A DNA stretch of 64,000 nt from Enterobacter sp. RHBSTW-00994 (GCF_013782625.1 NZ_CP056199.1:3242588-3306587); one strand, 5' to 3'. Positions 51,163 through 62,407 are shown, counted from the first letter of the stretch. Numbers and translations are program-made. Notes: generated by a model not told the origin, from the letters alone.

Positions 51163-52500
51163 TTACCAGCGCGCTTTCAGCAGGTTCGGCTGAATACCAT
51201 TGATAGAATGGGTATTGCTGAACGGCTGCTTGATGCCTGCTTCGAATTCGTCGCGGAAATATTTAATCGCGCTTTGCAGCGGCTCAACTGCACCGGGTGC
51301 GTGGGCACAGAAGGTTTTGCCTGGACCTAAAAATCGACACAGTTGCTCAAGTGTCTCGATATCGCCAGGCTGACCTTCGCCACGTTCGATAGCACGCAGG
51401 ATCTTCACGCTCCACGGCAGACCATCACGGCACGGTGTACACCAGCCGCAGGACTCACGGGCGAAGAACTCTTCCAGGTTACGCACCAGCGATACCATGC
51501 CAATCTCGTGGTCGACGGCCATCGCCAGCGCCGTACCCAAACGGCTCCCTGCTTTACCAATGCTTTCGAATTCCATTGGCAGATCAAGGTGGGCTTCGGT
51601 CAGGAAGTCAGTTCCCGCCCCACCCGGTTGCCAGGCTTTGAATTTCAGCCCATCACGCATGCCCCCAGCATAATCTTCAAGAATCTCACGTGCGGTTGTA
51701 CCGAACGGCAGTTCCCAGACGCCAGGGTTCTTCACACGACCGGAGAAGCCCATCAGTTTGGTTCCGGCATCTTTGCTTGAAGAGATGCCCTGATACCACT
51801 CCACGCCATTTGCGAGAATGGCCGGAACGTTACACAGGGTTTCGACGTTGTTTACACAGGTCGGTTTACCCCATACGCCGGAACTTGCCGGGAACGGTGG
51901 CTTGGAACGTGGGTTCGCACGGCGACCTTCGAGGGAGTTAATCAGCGCGGTTTCTTCACCGCAGATGTAACGCCCAGCCCCGGTGTGCACAAACAGTTCA
52001 AAGTCAAAACCCGTACCCAGAATATTTTTACCTAACAGACCGGCTTCGGTGGCTTCGGCAATGGCACGACGCAGATTTTCTGCGGCTTCGATATACTCAC
52101 CGCGCAGGAAAATGTAGCCACGATACGCTTTCAACGCGAACGCAGAGATCAGCATGCCTTCAACCAACAGGTGTGGCAGTTGCTCCATTAACAGACGGTC
52201 TTTATAGGTTCCCGGCTCCATTTCATCGGCGTTACACAGCAGGTAACGGATGTTCATGGATTCGTCTTTCGGCATCAGGCTCCACTTCAAACCGGTGGAG
52301 AAGCCCGCACCGCCTCGCCCTTTCAGGCCAGCGTCTTTAACGACGTTAACGATCTCATCAGGCGCCATCCCGGAGAGAGCTTTACGCGCACCGGCATAAC
52401 CATTTTTGCTCTGATATTCATCAAGCCATACTGGCTGCTTGTCATCACGCAGACGCCAGGTCAGCGGATGAGTCTCAGCAGTACGAATTACCGTTTTCAT
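51163..52500 (-). CDS. nuoF: NADH-quinone oxidoreductase subunit F
   Basis: NuoF binds NADH and FMN and cluster N3, the entry point for electrons. The 445-residue protein has the flavin/NADH loops [18 protein letters not shown] and [17 protein letters not shown], the [16 protein letters not shown] segment, and the N3 ligands in [12 protein letters not shown] plus a distal Cys in [16 protein letters not shown]. It overlaps nuoE by 4 bp and is followed after 55 bp by nuoG. Confidence 0.97.
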   Translation of the reverse strand: MKTVIRTAETHPLTWRLRDDKQPVWLDEYQSKNGYAGARKALSGMAPDEIVNVVKDAGLKGRGGAGFSTGLKWSLMPKDESMNIRYLLCNADEMEPGTYKDRLLMEQLPHLLVEGMLISAFALKAYRGYIFLRGEYIEAAENLRRAIAEATEAGLLGKNILGTGFDFELFVHTGAGRYICGEETALINSLEGRRANPRSKPPFPASSGVWGKPTCVNNVETLCNVPAILANGVEWYQGISSSKDAGTKLMGFSGRVKNPGVWELPFGTTAREILEDYAGGMRDGLKFKAWQPGGAGTDFLTEAHLDLPMEFESIGKAGSRLGTALAMAVDHEIGMVSLVRNLEEFFARESCGWCTPCRDGLPWSVKILRAIERGEGQPGDIETLEQLCRFLGPGKTFCAHAPGAVEPLQSAIKYFRDEFEAGIKQPFSNTHSINGIQPNLLKARW

Positions 52501-52997
52501 TTGTACTGCTCCAGCAGGTCAGGAATGGCTTCCGGCGTCAGATGGCTGTGAGTGTCCTCATCAATCATCATGGTCGGCCCCTTGTCGCAGTTACCCAGGC
52601 AGCAGGTTGGCAGCAGAGTAAAACGACCGTCAAACGTGGTTTGGCCAGGTTTGATATCGAGTTTCTTCTCAATCGCAGCCTGAATGCCCTGATAACCGGT
52701 GATGTGGCAAACAACGCTGTCACAATAGCGGATCACATGGCGACCAACCGGTTGGCGGAAAATTTGGCTGTAGAACGTGGCGACACCTTCCACATCGCTT
52801 GCCGGGATACCCAGCACGCTGGCAATCTCATAGATTGCGCCATCCGGAACCCAACCACGCTGTTTCTGAACGATTTTCAGCGCCTCAATGGACGCTGCAC
52901 GCGGGTCTTCGTAGTGATGCATTTCGTGCTCAATGGCTGCACGTTCTGCCGCACTCAGCTCAAAAGCCTCGGTTTGTGGTTGTTGATTTTCGTGCAT
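52497..52997 (-). CDS. nuoE: NADH-quinone oxidoreductase subunit E
   Basis: NuoE is a small peripheral-arm subunit holding the binuclear cluster N1a. The 166-residue thioredoxin-like protein has the two cysteine pairs [12 protein letters not shown] (about Cys92 and Cys97) and [19 protein letters not shown] (about Cys133 and Cys137), spaced as in E. coli. The ATG lies 2 bp after the nuoCD stop, and the end overlaps nuoF by 4 bp, so E and F, which form one functional module with G, are coupled. Confidence 0.97.
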   Translation of the reverse strand: MHENQQPQTEAFELSAAERAAIEHEMHHYEDPRAASIEALKIVQKQRGWVPDGAIYEIASVLGIPASDVEGVATFYSQIFRQPVGRHVIRYCDSVVCHITGYQGIQAAIEKKLDIKPGQTTFDGRFTLLPTCCLGNCDKGPTMMIDEDTHSHLTPEAIPDLLEQYK

Positions 52998-52999
52998 AA

Positions 53000-54802
53000 T
53001 TAGCGGTCCACATCTGACATAACAAAATCGATACTACCCAGATACACAATCAGGTCGGAGACCAGACTGCCGCGGATAGCGGCCGGGATCTGCTGCAGGT
53101 GCGCATAGCTCGGAGTACGGATACGCGTACGGTAGCTCATGGTGCTGCCATCACTGGTCAGGTAGTAACTGTTAATACCCTTCGTCGCTTCAATCATCTG
53201 GAAGGATTCGTTGGCCGGCATAACCGGACCCCATGAAACCTGCAGGAAGTGTGTGATCAGGGTTTCGATATGTTGCAGCGTGCGCTCTTTCGGTGGCGGC
53301 GTCGTCAGCGGATGATCGGCTTTGAACGGGCCTTCCGGCATGTTGTTGAGGCACTGCTCAAGGATGCGCAGACTCTGGCGCAACTCTTCCACTTTCAGCA
53401 TCACGCGGGTATAGCAGTCGGAAACACCGCCGCCAACCGGGACTTCAAAGTCGAAGTTTTCGTAGCCAGAGTAAGGACGGGCTTTACGCACGTCGAAATC
53501 AATACCCGTCGCACGCAGGCCAGCACCCGTTGTCCCCCACTCCAGCGCCTCTTTCGCGCCGTAAGCGGCAACCCCCTGAGAACGGCCTTTCAGAATGGTG
53601 TTACGCAGTGCTGCTTTTTCGTAAGAGGCCAGACGTTTTGGCATCCAGTCAAGGAATTCACGCAGCAGACGATCCCAGCCGCGTGGCAGGTCATGCGCAA
53701 CACCACCGATACGGAACCAGGCCGGGTGCATACGGAAACCGGTAATTGCTTCAACCAGATCGTAGATTTTCTGACGATCGGTAAAAGCGAAGAAGACCGG
53801 GGTCATTGCACCAACGTCCTGAATGAACGTGGAGATGTAGAGAAGGTGACTGTTGATACGGAACAGTTCAGACAGCATCACGCGAATCACGTTAACGCGA
53901 TCCGGTGTCACGATACCGGCCAGTTTCTCGACGGCCAGCACGTATGGCATTTCGTTTACGCAACCGCCCAGGTACTCAATACGGTCGGTGTACGGAATGT
54001 AACTGTGCCAGGATTGACGCTCACCCATCTTCTCAGCACCACGGTGGTGGTAACCAATATCAGGCACGCAGTCGACAATCTCTTCACCATCAAGCTGGAG
54101 AATAATACGGAATGCACCGTGTGCAGATGGGTGGTTCGGGCCGAGGTTAAGGAACATGAAGTCCTCGTTTTCGGTCCCACGTTTCATGCCCCAGTCTTCC
54201 GGCTTAAAGGTCAGCGCTTCCATCTCCAGATCCTGTTTGGCTTTAGTCAGCTCAAACGGATCGAATTCGGTAGCGCGCGCCGGGTAATCTTTGCGCAGCG
54301 GGTGGCCGGTCCAGGTCTGCGGCATCATGATGCGCGTCAGATGTGGGTGGCCGTCGAAGGTCATACCGAACATTTCCCAGGTTTCACGCTCATACCAGTT
54401 AGCGTTCGGGAAAAGTTTGGTGATCGTCGGCAGATGCATGTCGTTTTCAGACAATGCCACCTTGAGCATGATATCCGTATTACGGTCTATTGAGATCAGG
54501 TGGTAGAAAACGGAAAAGTCCGCAGCAGGGAGACCCTGGCGGTGCGTACGCAGACGTTCATCCATGCCGTGTAAGTCAAACAGCATGACGTAAGGTTTTG
54601 GCAATTTCTTTAAGAAATCGACCACTTCCAGTAATTGCTCACGCTTCACCCAAACAACGGGTACACCGGTGCGGGTGGCCTGAACAGTAAAGGCATCCGG
54701 CCCAAAACGGTTGCGCAGTTCGCCAATGACGGGGTCATCAAGATGGTCCCGGGTCTGCCATGCGGCTTCTTGCGCGGTTAAGTCGGTCATATTGTTCACC
54801 AT
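53000..54802 (-). CDS. nuoC: NADH-quinone oxidoreductase fused subunit C/D
   Basis: This is the natural enterobacterial fusion of the 30-kDa (NuoC) and 49-kDa (NuoD) subunits that connect the cluster chain to the quinone site. The NuoC part covers about residues 1-180 ([33 protein letters not shown]) and the NuoD part about 210-600 ([14 protein letters not shown], quinone-site [14 protein letters not shown]-terminal [12 protein letters not shown]). The 600-residue reading uses the ATG at complement 54800-54802; an ATG four codons later (complement of 54788-54790) has a better GGTGA site and may be the true start, giving 596 residues. A 90-bp gap separates it from nuoB. Confidence 0.96.
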   Translation of the reverse strand: MVNNMTDLTAQEAAWQTRDHLDDPVIGELRNRFGPDAFTVQATRTGVPVVWVKREQLLEVVDFLKKLPKPYVMLFDLHGMDERLRTHRQGLPAADFSVFYHLISIDRNTDIMLKVALSENDMHLPTITKLFPNANWYERETWEMFGMTFDGHPHLTRIMMPQTWTGHPLRKDYPARATEFDPFELTKAKQDLEMEALTFKPEDWGMKRGTENEDFMFLNLGPNHPSAHGAFRIILQLDGEEIVDCVPDIGYHHRGAEKMGERQSWHSYIPYTDRIEYLGGCVNEMPYVLAVEKLAGIVTPDRVNVIRVMLSELFRINSHLLYISTFIQDVGAMTPVFFAFTDRQKIYDLVEAITGFRMHPAWFRIGGVAHDLPRGWDRLLREFLDWMPKRLASYEKAALRNTILKGRSQGVAAYGAKEALEWGTTGAGLRATGIDFDVRKARPYSGYENFDFEVPVGGGVSDCYTRVMLKVEELRQSLRILEQCLNNMPEGPFKADHPLTTPPPKERTLQHIETLITHFLQVSWGPVMPANESFQMIEATKGINSYYLTSDGSTMSYRTRIRTPSYAHLQQIPAAIRGSLVSDLIVYLGSIDFVMSDVDR

Positions 54803-54892
54803 TGCAAATGGTCTGTGGTGACTGTCGGGCGTAGCTTCGCGCTATTTGAATAGTGATATGCGAAGGTTATCTCCACCGCCCACAGGCGCACA

Positions 54893-55567
54893 TTAAATTT
54901 CGTCAGGCGTACGCAGGTTGGTTACTGCTATACGTTCGCCGCGTTTACGCTCACGCTCGGACTGCATGTTGGCGCGATATACACCCTGATCACCAACCAC
55001 CCAGGAGAGTGGACGACGTTCTTTACCGATCGACTCCTGCAGCAGCATCAGCGCCTGCATGTAAGCCTCCGGACGCGGCGGGCAGCCTGGGATATAAACG
55101 TCCACCGGGATGAATTTATCGACGCCCTGCACGACAGAGTAAATGTCGTACATGCCACCGGAGTTTGCACAAGCGCCCATGGAGATAACCCATTTCGGCT
55201 CAAGCATCTGGTCGTAAAGACGTTGAATAACGGGCGCCATTTTGGTGAAACATGTTCCAGCTACCACCATCAGGTCTGCCTGACGCGGTGAAGCACGCAG
55301 CACTTCTGCCCCAAAACGCGCAACGTCATGCACCGCAGTGAATGACGTCACCATTTCAACGTAGCAGCAAGAAAGGCCAAAGTTGTAAGGCCAGATGGAG
55401 TTCTTACGACCCCAGTTGACCATATCGTGCATGGCGTGTTCGAGCTTACCCATGTACACGCTTTTGTTGACTTCTTGCTCCAGGGGGTCGGTTACGATCT
55501 CCTGTTTTTGCAGGGGGTAACGGTCATTCTCACCGTTAGGATCTATGCGGGTGAGCGTATAATCCAT
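54893..55567 (-). CDS. nuoB: NADH-quinone oxidoreductase subunit B
   Basis: NuoB binds cluster N2, the last electron carrier before quinone. Ligands are the adjacent cysteines in GLSCCYVEM plus Cys in [10 protein letters not shown] and [11 protein letters not shown]. The protein is 224 residues, four longer than the 220-residue E. coli subunit as I remember it: residues 43-46 (EHAM) are extra within [15 protein letters not shown], just before the conserved core. The C-terminal tail [20 protein letters not shown] is conserved. It lies 15 bp after nuoA. Confidence 0.96.
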   Translation of the reverse strand: MDYTLTRIDPNGENDRYPLQKQEIVTDPLEQEVNKSVYMGKLEHAMHDMVNWGRKNSIWPYNFGLSCCYVEMVTSFTAVHDVARFGAEVLRASPRQADLMVVAGTCFTKMAPVIQRLYDQMLEPKWVISMGACANSGGMYDIYSVVQGVDKFIPVDVYIPGCPPRPEAYMQALMLLQESIGKERRPLSWVVGDQGVYRANMQSERERKRGERIAVTNLRTPDEI

Positions 55568-55582
55568 CTTATTGCCTCGCTG

Positions 55583-56023
55583 TTACTGCTGACGATTAGA
55601 GATACTGTTTTCCGGGTTGATGTGTTCACGGCGTGAACGCACAGGTGTCCAGTCCAGCGCGCCGATACGCACCAGATAAACCAGACCGGCCAGTAGCACT
55701 AAAATGAAAATTGCGGCCTCGACAAAGCCTACCCAACCACTTTCGCGGATGGAGGTTGACCATGCGAAAAGGTAAAGCGCTTCCACGTCAAAGATGACGA
55801 AGAACATGGCCACCAGATAGAACTTGGCAGACAGGCGTAAGCGAGCAGACCCCACTGAATCAATACCTGATTCAAAAGGTGTATTTTTGTGCCTTGCGCG
55901 GGCACGACCGCCCAGGAACCAGCCGCCGACGAGCATCAGGCAGCACAGACCAATGGCTACAATAAGAAAGATTGCGAATGCCCAGTGATGAGCGATGACT
56001 TCTGTGGATGTTGACATACTCAT
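55583..56023 (-). CDS. nuoA: NADH-quinone oxidoreductase subunit A
   Basis: NuoA is a three-helix membrane subunit next to the quinone site of complex I. The 146-residue protein has membrane segments at about 14-36, 68-88 and 97-120. The long loop between the first two carries [29 protein letters not shown] sequence with the conserved Glu, and [11 protein letters not shown] follows. It is the promoter-proximal gene of nuoA-N, which contains all thirteen genes with no gap large enough for an inserted gene. Confidence 0.96.
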   Translation of the reverse strand: MSMSTSTEVIAHHWAFAIFLIVAIGLCCLMLVGGWFLGGRARARHKNTPFESGIDSVGSARLRLSAKFYLVAMFFVIFDVEALYLFAWSTSIRESGWVGFVEAAIFILVLLAGLVYLVRIGALDWTPVRSRREHINPENSISNRQQ

Positions 56024-56655
56024 TGCTTACTCATCAAAAGTGATATCTACAACACTGCTCTTGCTGGCAGATGGACATCACATCGATTCATGGGGAGGAA
56101 CAAAATAACCTTACACTAACTGTCAGAAATGAGACATAGACAGCAAAATGATGTGGTTTTTTACTCCTTTCTATAACCTTTTGTCAACTTTAACAAAGGT
56201 TTCTTCACATTAAATTACATCAATCGATTCTCATTAACATTTCATGCCCTTTAACCCTGGTGGGTTGATGACTTTACGTCAACTGCATGCTGTTGAATCG
56301 TGTCCGTTTTGAAGTAAAAGTAATATTACCCTCCTATTTTGACAGGATTTGCCGCTGATTCCTCCCCCCAAATGGGAGTATTTTCTTGATCTGAGACACG
56401 CTTTTGTTAATTCAATCAAAAAAACGGCAACATATTTGCTGGTTTTTTAACATGACCGAATCAGTATGAAGATTGAATGTTAAAATGATTATTTTTTAAA
56501 CAAACAGCCATATTGCATTGATAATTAAAAGATATTCAAATCACCTTCAGGATAAGAGTTACTTTTTTTGTCAAAAAAAAACCACTCCGCAGTAAAATTG
56601 CGCGAGTGGTTCTTTTTTACACTTACATTTTGTTACGAGAATTTTAGGTGGTTGA
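56024..56655. promoter_or_regulatory. nuo operon control region
   Basis: These 632 bp lie upstream of nuoA and downstream of lrhA, both on the minus strand. On that strand TGTTAATGAGAATCGATTGA (near 56229-56251) resembles ArcA-box repeats, in keeping with known anaerobic ArcA control of nuo in E. coli, and TTGACA (complement of 56182-56187) is a -35-like hexamer without a good partner. The lrhA terminator occupies 56572-56612. No coding sequence is apparent. Promoter positions remain undecided. Confidence 0.5.
56572..56612. terminator. Terminator of lrhA
   Basis: The stem AACCACTC / GAGTGGTT encloses a second CGC/GCG pairing with an AT-rich loop. A-run on the left (56573-56580) becomes a T-run on the minus strand, and a T-run on the right (after 56610) serves the plus strand. 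It lies 44 bp past the lrhA stop. Confidence 0.8.
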
Positions 56656-57594
56656 TCACTCAAAGTCCCCTTCAACCACCAGCGAATCCCCCCCCTCTTC
56701 AGGAGTAACATTCTCGTATTGCCACGGATTATGGTAGTTCTCCATTGCCTCAAACACGACCTTCGCCAGTTCATTGTTACTGGAGGCATTGTGGCAAAGC
56801 AGATACTCCGTATCCGGAAGCGCTGGCAGACCGTCTGTTTTACCCAGGACACGGAGATCCGGGCTCATCATCTCTACTGGCCTCGCGGTTACACCAAGAC
56901 CCGCTTTCACCGCCGCGCGTACGGCAGGCAACGTCGACGCAACGTAAGCCAGACGCCACGGTATATTGGCCTCATTCAGTGCAGCAAGCACCATATCGCG
57001 GAACGGGCTTGGATCATCCAGCAAGACCAAAGGAATCGGCTCACCTTTTTGCAACACATATTCGGCTGCGCAATACCAATGCGTTGGCGATGTCCGCAGC
57101 GTCAGACAATTAAATTGTCCAGGACGATGCGTTGTTACCACCAAATCAACTTCATTCTCTTTCAGCATATCAACCATAAAGGCATTACGTTTTACACTGA
57201 CATCCAGAGCAAGCTTCGGATAAACCGAACTAATTCGATTGAGAAGGAACGGTAATATTGTATCGGCTGATTCATCAGATGCCCCTAACGTTAACACTCC
57301 CTGAAGATTGCTAAACATTAAGGACATACATGCTTCGTCATTAAAACGAAGTATTTTTCTGGCATAACCCAGAAGCTGAATACCATGTTCCGTTAAGAGT
57401 TTATTACGCCCATGGCGTGCAAAAAGCTCTTTGCCAACCAGTTGCTCCAGCCTCTGCATTTGTTGGCTGACGGCGGACTGGGTACGGCAAACGGCAGCAG
57501 CAGCTGCTGCAAAAGTGTTGAGATCGGCGACCGCAACAAACGTTCTCAGCAGATCGAGGTCGAGATTCATTATCGGACGATTTGCATTTATCAT
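56656..57594 (-). CDS. lrhA: LysR-type regulator LrhA
   Basis: LrhA (HexA/PecT family) represses flhDC, and with it motility and chemotaxis, and affects type 1 fimbriae and RpoS in E. coli. The 312-residue protein has an N-terminal winged helix-turn-helix at about 10-70, with [20 protein letters not shown] and [20 protein letters not shown] periplasmic-binding-protein-like effector domain follows ([51 protein letters not shown]). The N-terminal half is nearly identical to E. coli, while the last 80 residues are more divergent. It lies upstream of nuo and is divergent from alaA. Confidence 0.95.
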   Translation of the reverse strand: MINANRPIMNLDLDLLRTFVAVADLNTFAAAAAAVCRTQSAVSQQMQRLEQLVGKELFARHGRNKLLTEHGIQLLGYARKILRFNDEACMSLMFSNLQGVLTLGASDESADTILPFLLNRISSVYPKLALDVSVKRNAFMVDMLKENEVDLVVTTHRPGQFNCLTLRTSPTHWYCAAEYVLQKGEPIPLVLLDDPSPFRDMVLAALNEANIPWRLAYVASTLPAVRAAVKAGLGVTARPVEMMSPDLRVLGKTDGLPALPDTEYLLCHNASSNNELAKVVFEAMENYHNPWQYENVTPEEGGDSLVVEGDFE

Positions 57595-58543
57595 ATCTAT
57601 TCACTTACAGGTTGCTCGTGCGGAGCTGCCCGGGTTGAAGCTGTGTGTAACAGTTTAGCAATTCCTTCTGAAGGATTTCCCTCGCATCCCGGCCCGGCAG
57701 ACTGCCTGACAGATAGTTATTGTCCCGCTGTATATCAACAGTCAGAAAGCACGTTTCATGACGTTATTTTTATTATCTTAAAGATTCAGGATATTTAGAT
57801 GTTTGCAGGCTAATGTAAATTCCATTAAAGAAAAGAACATCCTTCCTGCCATCTTTATCGCAGCGCTGTCAATGTAGCAAGATGTTGCTTCTACACACCA
57901 GCCAGAGATAACTCTAACAATAACAATCAACTAATCAAAAAAAGCAGATTAAGATATACAAAAAACAGGTATCTCTCATCTCCCTTCCCGAAAGACATCT
58001 TAACCCAAATCCATTTTATTTATAAGTATTATTGCAATATTCAGGATTTAAATGTGTTGATAACTGGATAAACTCACTTTATTAAAATTAACGAAATTTG
58101 TGATTTCATCGTTAATAATAAATAAAGTTTAATTTAGATTAAGATTATTCATTAATAATGCTTAACATTATTTTTACATGCGCAACGTTTAGCTCAGGTT
58201 ATCTATTACAGAGACCGGTTAAACAGAATTCAGATTTTACGAAAAGTCACTGGCAGCAACTGTCGCATTTCAGACCATCACTACAATATCGATTTATTTT
58301 TACCAGAGCATAGTTTCTTAAAAATAGAAATATACAGCATAAAATATTAACATTATAAAATTTAGTGAAATTTTAAAAAAGCAAATTCGCCTGCAAATAG
58401 CAAAATAGATCCCAAAGATTTTCGCGCATTGGACAAAATCTTCTACTGCACACCCTTCAAAATGTGCCGAGGTGGGAGTACATTGTTCCGTGCTGACTTC
58501 CACGGCAGGGAGTGGCAATAATAGCGAAAAAGGTTAAAGGTTC
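57595..58543. other. Long AT-rich intergenic region lrhA-alaA
   Basis: This 949-bp non-coding interval separates divergent lrhA and alaA; E. coli also has a long gap here. The central part (about 57900-58400) is strongly AT-rich with many A and T runs. A sequence resembling an RcsB box, TAAGATTATTCATTA, is at 58140-58154. Short open frames exist on both strands but none has a ribosome-binding site with coding-like composition. The region probably holds a long lrhA leader and both promoters; no small RNA could be assigned. Confidence 0.55.
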
Positions 58544-59758
58544 ATGTCCCCTATCGAAAAATCCAGCAAACTAGATAACGTCTGTTATGACATCCGCGGC
58601 CCGGTTCTTAAAGAGGCCAAGCGCCTGGAAGAAGAAGGCAACAAGGTTCTAAAACTCAATATTGGTAACCCCGCGCCGTTTGGTTTTGAAGCGCCGGATG
58701 AGATCCTGGTTGACGTGATCCGCAACCTCCCTACCGCGCAGGGGTACTGCGATTCCAAAGGACTCTATTCCGCACGCAAAGCTATTATGCAGCATTATCA
58801 GGCTCGTGGAATGCGTGATGTCACCGTCGAAGATATCTATATTGGCAACGGTGTTTCCGAACTTATCGTGCAGGCCATGCAGGCGCTGCTCAACAGCGGC
58901 GACGAAATGTTAGTTCCTGCGCCCGACTATCCACTGTGGACCGCTGCCGTGTCGCTTTCCAGCGGGAAAGCCGTGCACTATCTGTGTGACGAGTCATCCG
59001 ACTGGTTCCCGGATCTCGATGATATTCGAGCAAAAATCACACCGCGCACACGCGGTATCGTGATTATCAACCCGAACAACCCAACCGGCGCGGTTTATTC
59101 TAAAGAATTGCTGATGGAGATCGTGGAGATCGCCCGCCAGCACAACCTGATCATCTTTGCCGATGAAATCTACGACAAGATCCTGTATGACGCGGCTCAG
59201 CACCACTCTATTGCCGCGCTAGCACCTGATTTGCTGACCATAACCTTCAACGGCCTGTCAAAAACCTATCGTGTTGCTGGTTTCCGTCAGGGATGGATGG
59301 TACTAAACGGGCCAAAAAAACATGCCAAAGGGTATATCGAAGGCCTGGAAATGCTCGCCTCTATGCGTCTTTGCGCAAACGTCCCGGCGCAGCATGCTAT
59401 TCAGACCGCGCTGGGTGGGTATCAGAGCATCAGCGAATTTATCATCCCCGGTGGTCGTTTGTATGAGCAACGTAACCGTGCATGGGAATTGATTAATGAT
59501 ATTCCTGGTGTCTCCTGCGTGAAGCCAAACGGTGCGCTATATATGTTCCCGAAAATTGACGCGAAACGCTTCAATATTCATGATGATCAGAAAATGGTCC
59601 TCGATTTCCTGCTTCAGGAAAAAGTGCTGCTGGTTCAGGGAACCGCATTTAACTGGCCGTGGCCAGATCACGTACGCATTGTCACCCTACCACGGGAAGA
59701 TGATCTGGAAATGGCGATTAATCGTTTTGGTCGCTTCCTCTCTGGATATCATCAGTAA
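58544..59758 (+). CDS. alaA: Glutamate-pyruvate aminotransferase AlaA
   Basis: AlaA is a PLP-dependent aminotransferase that makes most L-alanine from pyruvate and glutamate. The 404-residue fold-type I enzyme has LNIGNPAPFGFEAPDEIL, the dimer-interface and PLP segments VPAPDYPLWTAA, IINPNNPTGAVYSKELL and IFADEIYDKILYD. The Schiff-base lysine (about residue 240) is in FNGLSKTYRVAGFRQGWM, with a substrate-carboxylate Arg late in DHVRIVTLPRED. It is over 90 percent identical by eye to E. coli AlaA (formerly YfbQ). An AAAGG site precedes the ATG, and a hairpin terminator follows. Confidence 0.96.
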   Translation: MSPIEKSSKLDNVCYDIRGPVLKEAKRLEEEGNKVLKLNIGNPAPFGFEAPDEILVDVIRNLPTAQGYCDSKGLYSARKAIMQHYQARGMRDVTVEDIYIGNGVSELIVQAMQALLNSGDEMLVPAPDYPLWTAAVSLSSGKAVHYLCDESSDWFPDLDDIRAKITPRTRGIVIINPNNPTGAVYSKELLMEIVEIARQHNLIIFADEIYDKILYDAAQHHSIAALAPDLLTITFNGLSKTYRVAGFRQGWMVLNGPKKHAKGYIEGLEMLASMRLCANVPAQHAIQTALGGYQSISEFIIPGGRLYEQRNRAWELINDIPGVSCVKPNGALYMFPKIDAKRFNIHDDQKMVLDFLLQEKVLLVQGTAFNWPWPDHVRIVTLPREDDLEMAINRFGRFLSGYHQ

Positions 59759-59765
59759 TCTTAAT

Positions 59766-59791
59766 ATCAGGCTACTTCGGTAGCCTGATTT
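59766..59791 (+). terminator. Terminator of alaA
   Basis: A 10-bp perfect stem ATCAGGCTAC / GTAGCCTGAT is capped by the stable tetraloop TTCG and followed by three T. It starts 7 bp after the alaA stop. Confidence 0.75.
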
Positions 59792-59851
59792 GCATCTTGC
59801 CTCCCCTCCCCGCACAATGAAGTCTGTCGCAGTGAAGACAAAAGGTAACCT

Positions 59852-60451
59852 ATGAGTCAGAGCCATTTCTTTGCCCATCTATCCCGTCTTAAACTCATCA
59901 ACCGCTGGCCGCTAATGCGTAACGTGCGTACAGAAAACGTGTCGGAGCACAGTCTTCAGGTGGCTATGGTGGCCCATGCACTGGCCACAATCAAAAACCG
60001 TAAATTTAACGGACAGGTCAACGCAGAACGCATTGCCCTGCTGGCGATGTATCATGATGCTTCTGAAGTACTGACCGGTGATTTACCTACTCCGGTGAAA
60101 TATTTCAACTCGCAAATTGCCCAGGAATATAAAGCGATTGAAAAAATCGCGCAGCAGAAACTCATCGACATGGTTCCTGAAGAATTACGCGATATTTTTG
60201 AACCGCTTATTGATGAACACAGCTATACGGAAGATGAAAAATCACTGGTCAAGCAAGCAGATGCTCTGTGTGCCTACCTGAAATGTCTGGAAGAGCTCTC
60301 GGCCGGGAATAACGAATTTTTGCTGGCCAAAAGCCGACTGGAAAAGACTCTGGAAGCACGTCGCAGTGATGAGATGGATTATTTTATGCAGGTCTTTGTG
60401 CCAAGCTTTCATTTATCGCTGGATGAGATCAGCCAGGATTCTCCACTTTAG
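59852..60451 (+). CDS. yfbR: 5'-Deoxynucleotidase YfbR
   Basis: YfbR is an HD-domain phosphohydrolase that removes the 5' phosphate from deoxyribonucleoside monophosphates, helping balance dNTP pools. The 199-residue protein keeps all metal ligands: His33 (VSEHSLQ), His68-Asp69 ([20 protein letters not shown]) and Asp137 ([12 protein letters not shown]). Length and sequence agree with the E. coli enzyme. An AAAGGTAACC site lies before the ATG. It stands alone between alaA and convergent yfbS. Confidence 0.95.
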   Translation: MSQSHFFAHLSRLKLINRWPLMRNVRTENVSEHSLQVAMVAHALATIKNRKFNGQVNAERIALLAMYHDASEVLTGDLPTPVKYFNSQIAQEYKAIEKIAQQKLIDMVPEELRDIFEPLIDEHSYTEDEKSLVKQADALCAYLKCLEELSAGNNEFLLAKSRLEKTLEARRSDEMDYFMQVFVPSFHLSLDEISQDSPL

Positions 60452-60456
60452 CTTTT

Positions 60457-60534
60457 CGCCCAGCAGCGCTGCGCTTGCTGGGCCTACAAAACTGAATCGC
60501 GGGCCGGGTCAGACGCCGCCGCCCGGGCACATTC
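60457..60534. repeat. REP-like palindromes between yfbR and yfbS
   Basis: Two inverted repeats fill the gap between the convergent genes: GCCCAGCA...TGCTGGGC (about 60458-60483) and GGGCCGGG...CCCGGGC (about 60500-60528), the latter with the GGCGTC-type core of repetitive extragenic palindromes. They may also stop both transcripts. Confidence 0.6.
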
Positions 60535-62367
60535 TCAGAACGGGAATAGCACCGGAATCAGCACCACGCACACCAGCATGACCAGTATCGTAAAAGGCAC
60601 GCCTATCTTCACAAAGTCGCTGAATTTATAGTTTCCCGGCCCCAGCACGAGTGTGTTAACCGGTGACGAAACGGGCGTCATAAAGGCCGCCGATGCCGCC
60701 ATCGCAACCATCATCGCAAACGGATAAGGCGAGACCTCCATCGATTTTGCCATTGCCAGCGCTATCGGGGCCATTAATACGGCAGTCGCGGTATTCGAGA
60801 TAAATAGCCCAATCGACGCACACATGACAAACAAACACACCATCATCATATATGGTCCATAGCCGCCACCGACATCCATCAATCCTTTGACAACCAGATC
60901 AACGCCGCCCGTCTTTTGCAATGCCAGTGCAAAAGGCATCATCCCAACGATGAGAATAATACTCGGCCAGTGAATCGCTTTATAGGCGCTCTCCGCGTCA
61001 ATACAGCGGAATTTTCCCATCAGCAGGCACGCTATAATTGCCGCTACAGGGTTGGGGATCTCATCAGTTAGCATCAGAGCAACCATCAGCACCAGGCAAA
61101 AAATAGCATGAGGAGCCTGACTGTGTGCGGGTGAGGCATCACTCTCTTCAACCGGCATATTGAGCACCACGAAGTCGCGCCCTTTTTGCCCAAGCTGGCT
61201 GATCAGCTTCCAGTTTCCTACCACCAGGAAAATATCCCCCAGCAGGAGAGGCTCATCCACTACCGCGCCTTCCATTGCCACGCCATCGCGCTTCAGGCCA
61301 ACAACATTAAGACCATAACGAGTGCGGAATCCCATTTCACGAACCGTTTTGCCCAGTAGCTCCGATTCCGGAATGAGCGAAACTTCAGCCATCCCTACAT
61401 CCAGCGCCTGGTCAGAGAAATATTCACCGCGCAGCACCATCGGCTCAAGCAGTTGTTCACTGCAAAACTCGCGCAGGTCAACATCTGCTGTCGACATATC
61501 AATCAGAAGGACATCACGCGCCCGAAATTCAGAAACGCCGTTAACATTCACGATCACCCGACGAAACCGACGCCACCGTTCAACGCCAATCACGTTCGCA
61601 CCGTAACGCTCGCGTAATTTCAGGTCATCCAGCCGCTGGCCTACCATCGGTGAACCCGGTCGAATCGCTAAACGACGTGCCCGCCCCGTCAGGCGGTACT
61701 CTTTGATCAGATCGCGGAATGTGCGTCGTTTCCAGCCATCTTTGGACTTGTCCTGCTTTTCCCCCTTCAGGGCAAAGCGGGTCAACAACATATAAAGGAC
61801 ACCCAGAACCAGAATCACCAGCCCAAGCGGCGTTACGCTGAAAAAGCTGAACCCCTGCAAACCTTCTCGCAGGAGTTCACTGTTTACAACGAGGTTTGGC
61901 GGTGTTGCCACCAGCGTCATCATGCCGCTGATGAGACCGGCAAAACTCAACGGCATCATCAGGCGTGAAGGCGATGTCTGCATACGCATCGAGACGCTGA
62001 GCACCACCGGAATGAAGATGGCAACGACGCCCGTGGAACTCATAAATGCGCCGAGGCCAGCCACGGTCACCATCAGGTAGACCAGCATTTTGGTTTCGCT
62101 ATTACCCGCAACTTTAACCAGCCAGGCCCCCATAATCGTTGCCACACCAGTGCGCACCAGGCCGTCGCCGATAATAAACAGGGCGGCAATCAGAATGACG
62201 TTGGGATCGCTAAAACCAGAAAACGCCTCAGAAAGTGAGAGTGTGCCGCTCAGAACAAACGCGACAATAACAAACAAGGCAACGGCATCCATGCGTACCT
62301 TGCCAGTAGCAAAGAGAATGATGGCGATTAACAGCAGGCTTAAGACCCAAATCAGTTCACCGTTCAC
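60535..62367 (-). CDS. yfbS: Putative SLC13/CitM-type ion transporter YfbS
   Basis: YfbS is a predicted inner-membrane transporter of unknown substrate. The 610 residues contain two blocks of membrane helices (about 1-200 and 400-610) with SLC13-like segments [33 protein letters not shown] and [37 protein letters not shown]. Between them lie two cytoplasmic RCK/TrkA-C domains (about 215-375). The layout suggests a gated anion or carboxylate transporter, as inference. The start is GTG (complement of 62365-62367), giving [12 protein letters not shown] as in E. coli. Confidence 0.9.
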   Translation of the reverse strand: MNGELIWVLSLLLIAIILFATGKVRMDAVALFVIVAFVLSGTLSLSEAFSGFSDPNVILIAALFIIGDGLVRTGVATIMGAWLVKVAGNSETKMLVYLMVTVAGLGAFMSSTGVVAIFIPVVLSVSMRMQTSPSRLMMPLSFAGLISGMMTLVATPPNLVVNSELLREGLQGFSFFSVTPLGLVILVLGVLYMLLTRFALKGEKQDKSKDGWKRRTFRDLIKEYRLTGRARRLAIRPGSPMVGQRLDDLKLRERYGANVIGVERWRRFRRVIVNVNGVSEFRARDVLLIDMSTADVDLREFCSEQLLEPMVLRGEYFSDQALDVGMAEVSLIPESELLGKTVREMGFRTRYGLNVVGLKRDGVAMEGAVVDEPLLLGDIFLVVGNWKLISQLGQKGRDFVVLNMPVEESDASPAHSQAPHAIFCLVLMVALMLTDEIPNPVAAIIACLLMGKFRCIDAESAYKAIHWPSIILIVGMMPFALALQKTGGVDLVVKGLMDVGGGYGPYMMMVCLFVMCASIGLFISNTATAVLMAPIALAMAKSMEVSPYPFAMMVAMAASAAFMTPVSSPVNTLVLGPGNYKFSDFVKIGVPFTILVMLVCVVLIPVLFPF

Positions 62368-62407
62368 AACATATCCTTGTCAGAGAGAGGAGAAAGGATT
62401 CTGCCAT

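Larger units (their letters stand above)
5991..59766 (+). terminator. Placeholder for alaA terminator (see next entry for exact span)
   Basis: The end coordinate of this entry is not meaningful. The hairpin it refers to is described with its correct span 59766-59791 in the next entry. Confidence 0.05.

Noticed and set aside
53249..54493. 414-codon open frame antisense to nuoCD
   Set aside because: Shadow of a strongly biased gene, with no start signals or family motif.
59766..59791. A duplicate alaA terminator entry with a wrong end coordinate (start 59766, end before start region) in the feature list
   Set aside because: The entry with confidence 0.05 is a coordinate slip. The correct span is 59766-59791.
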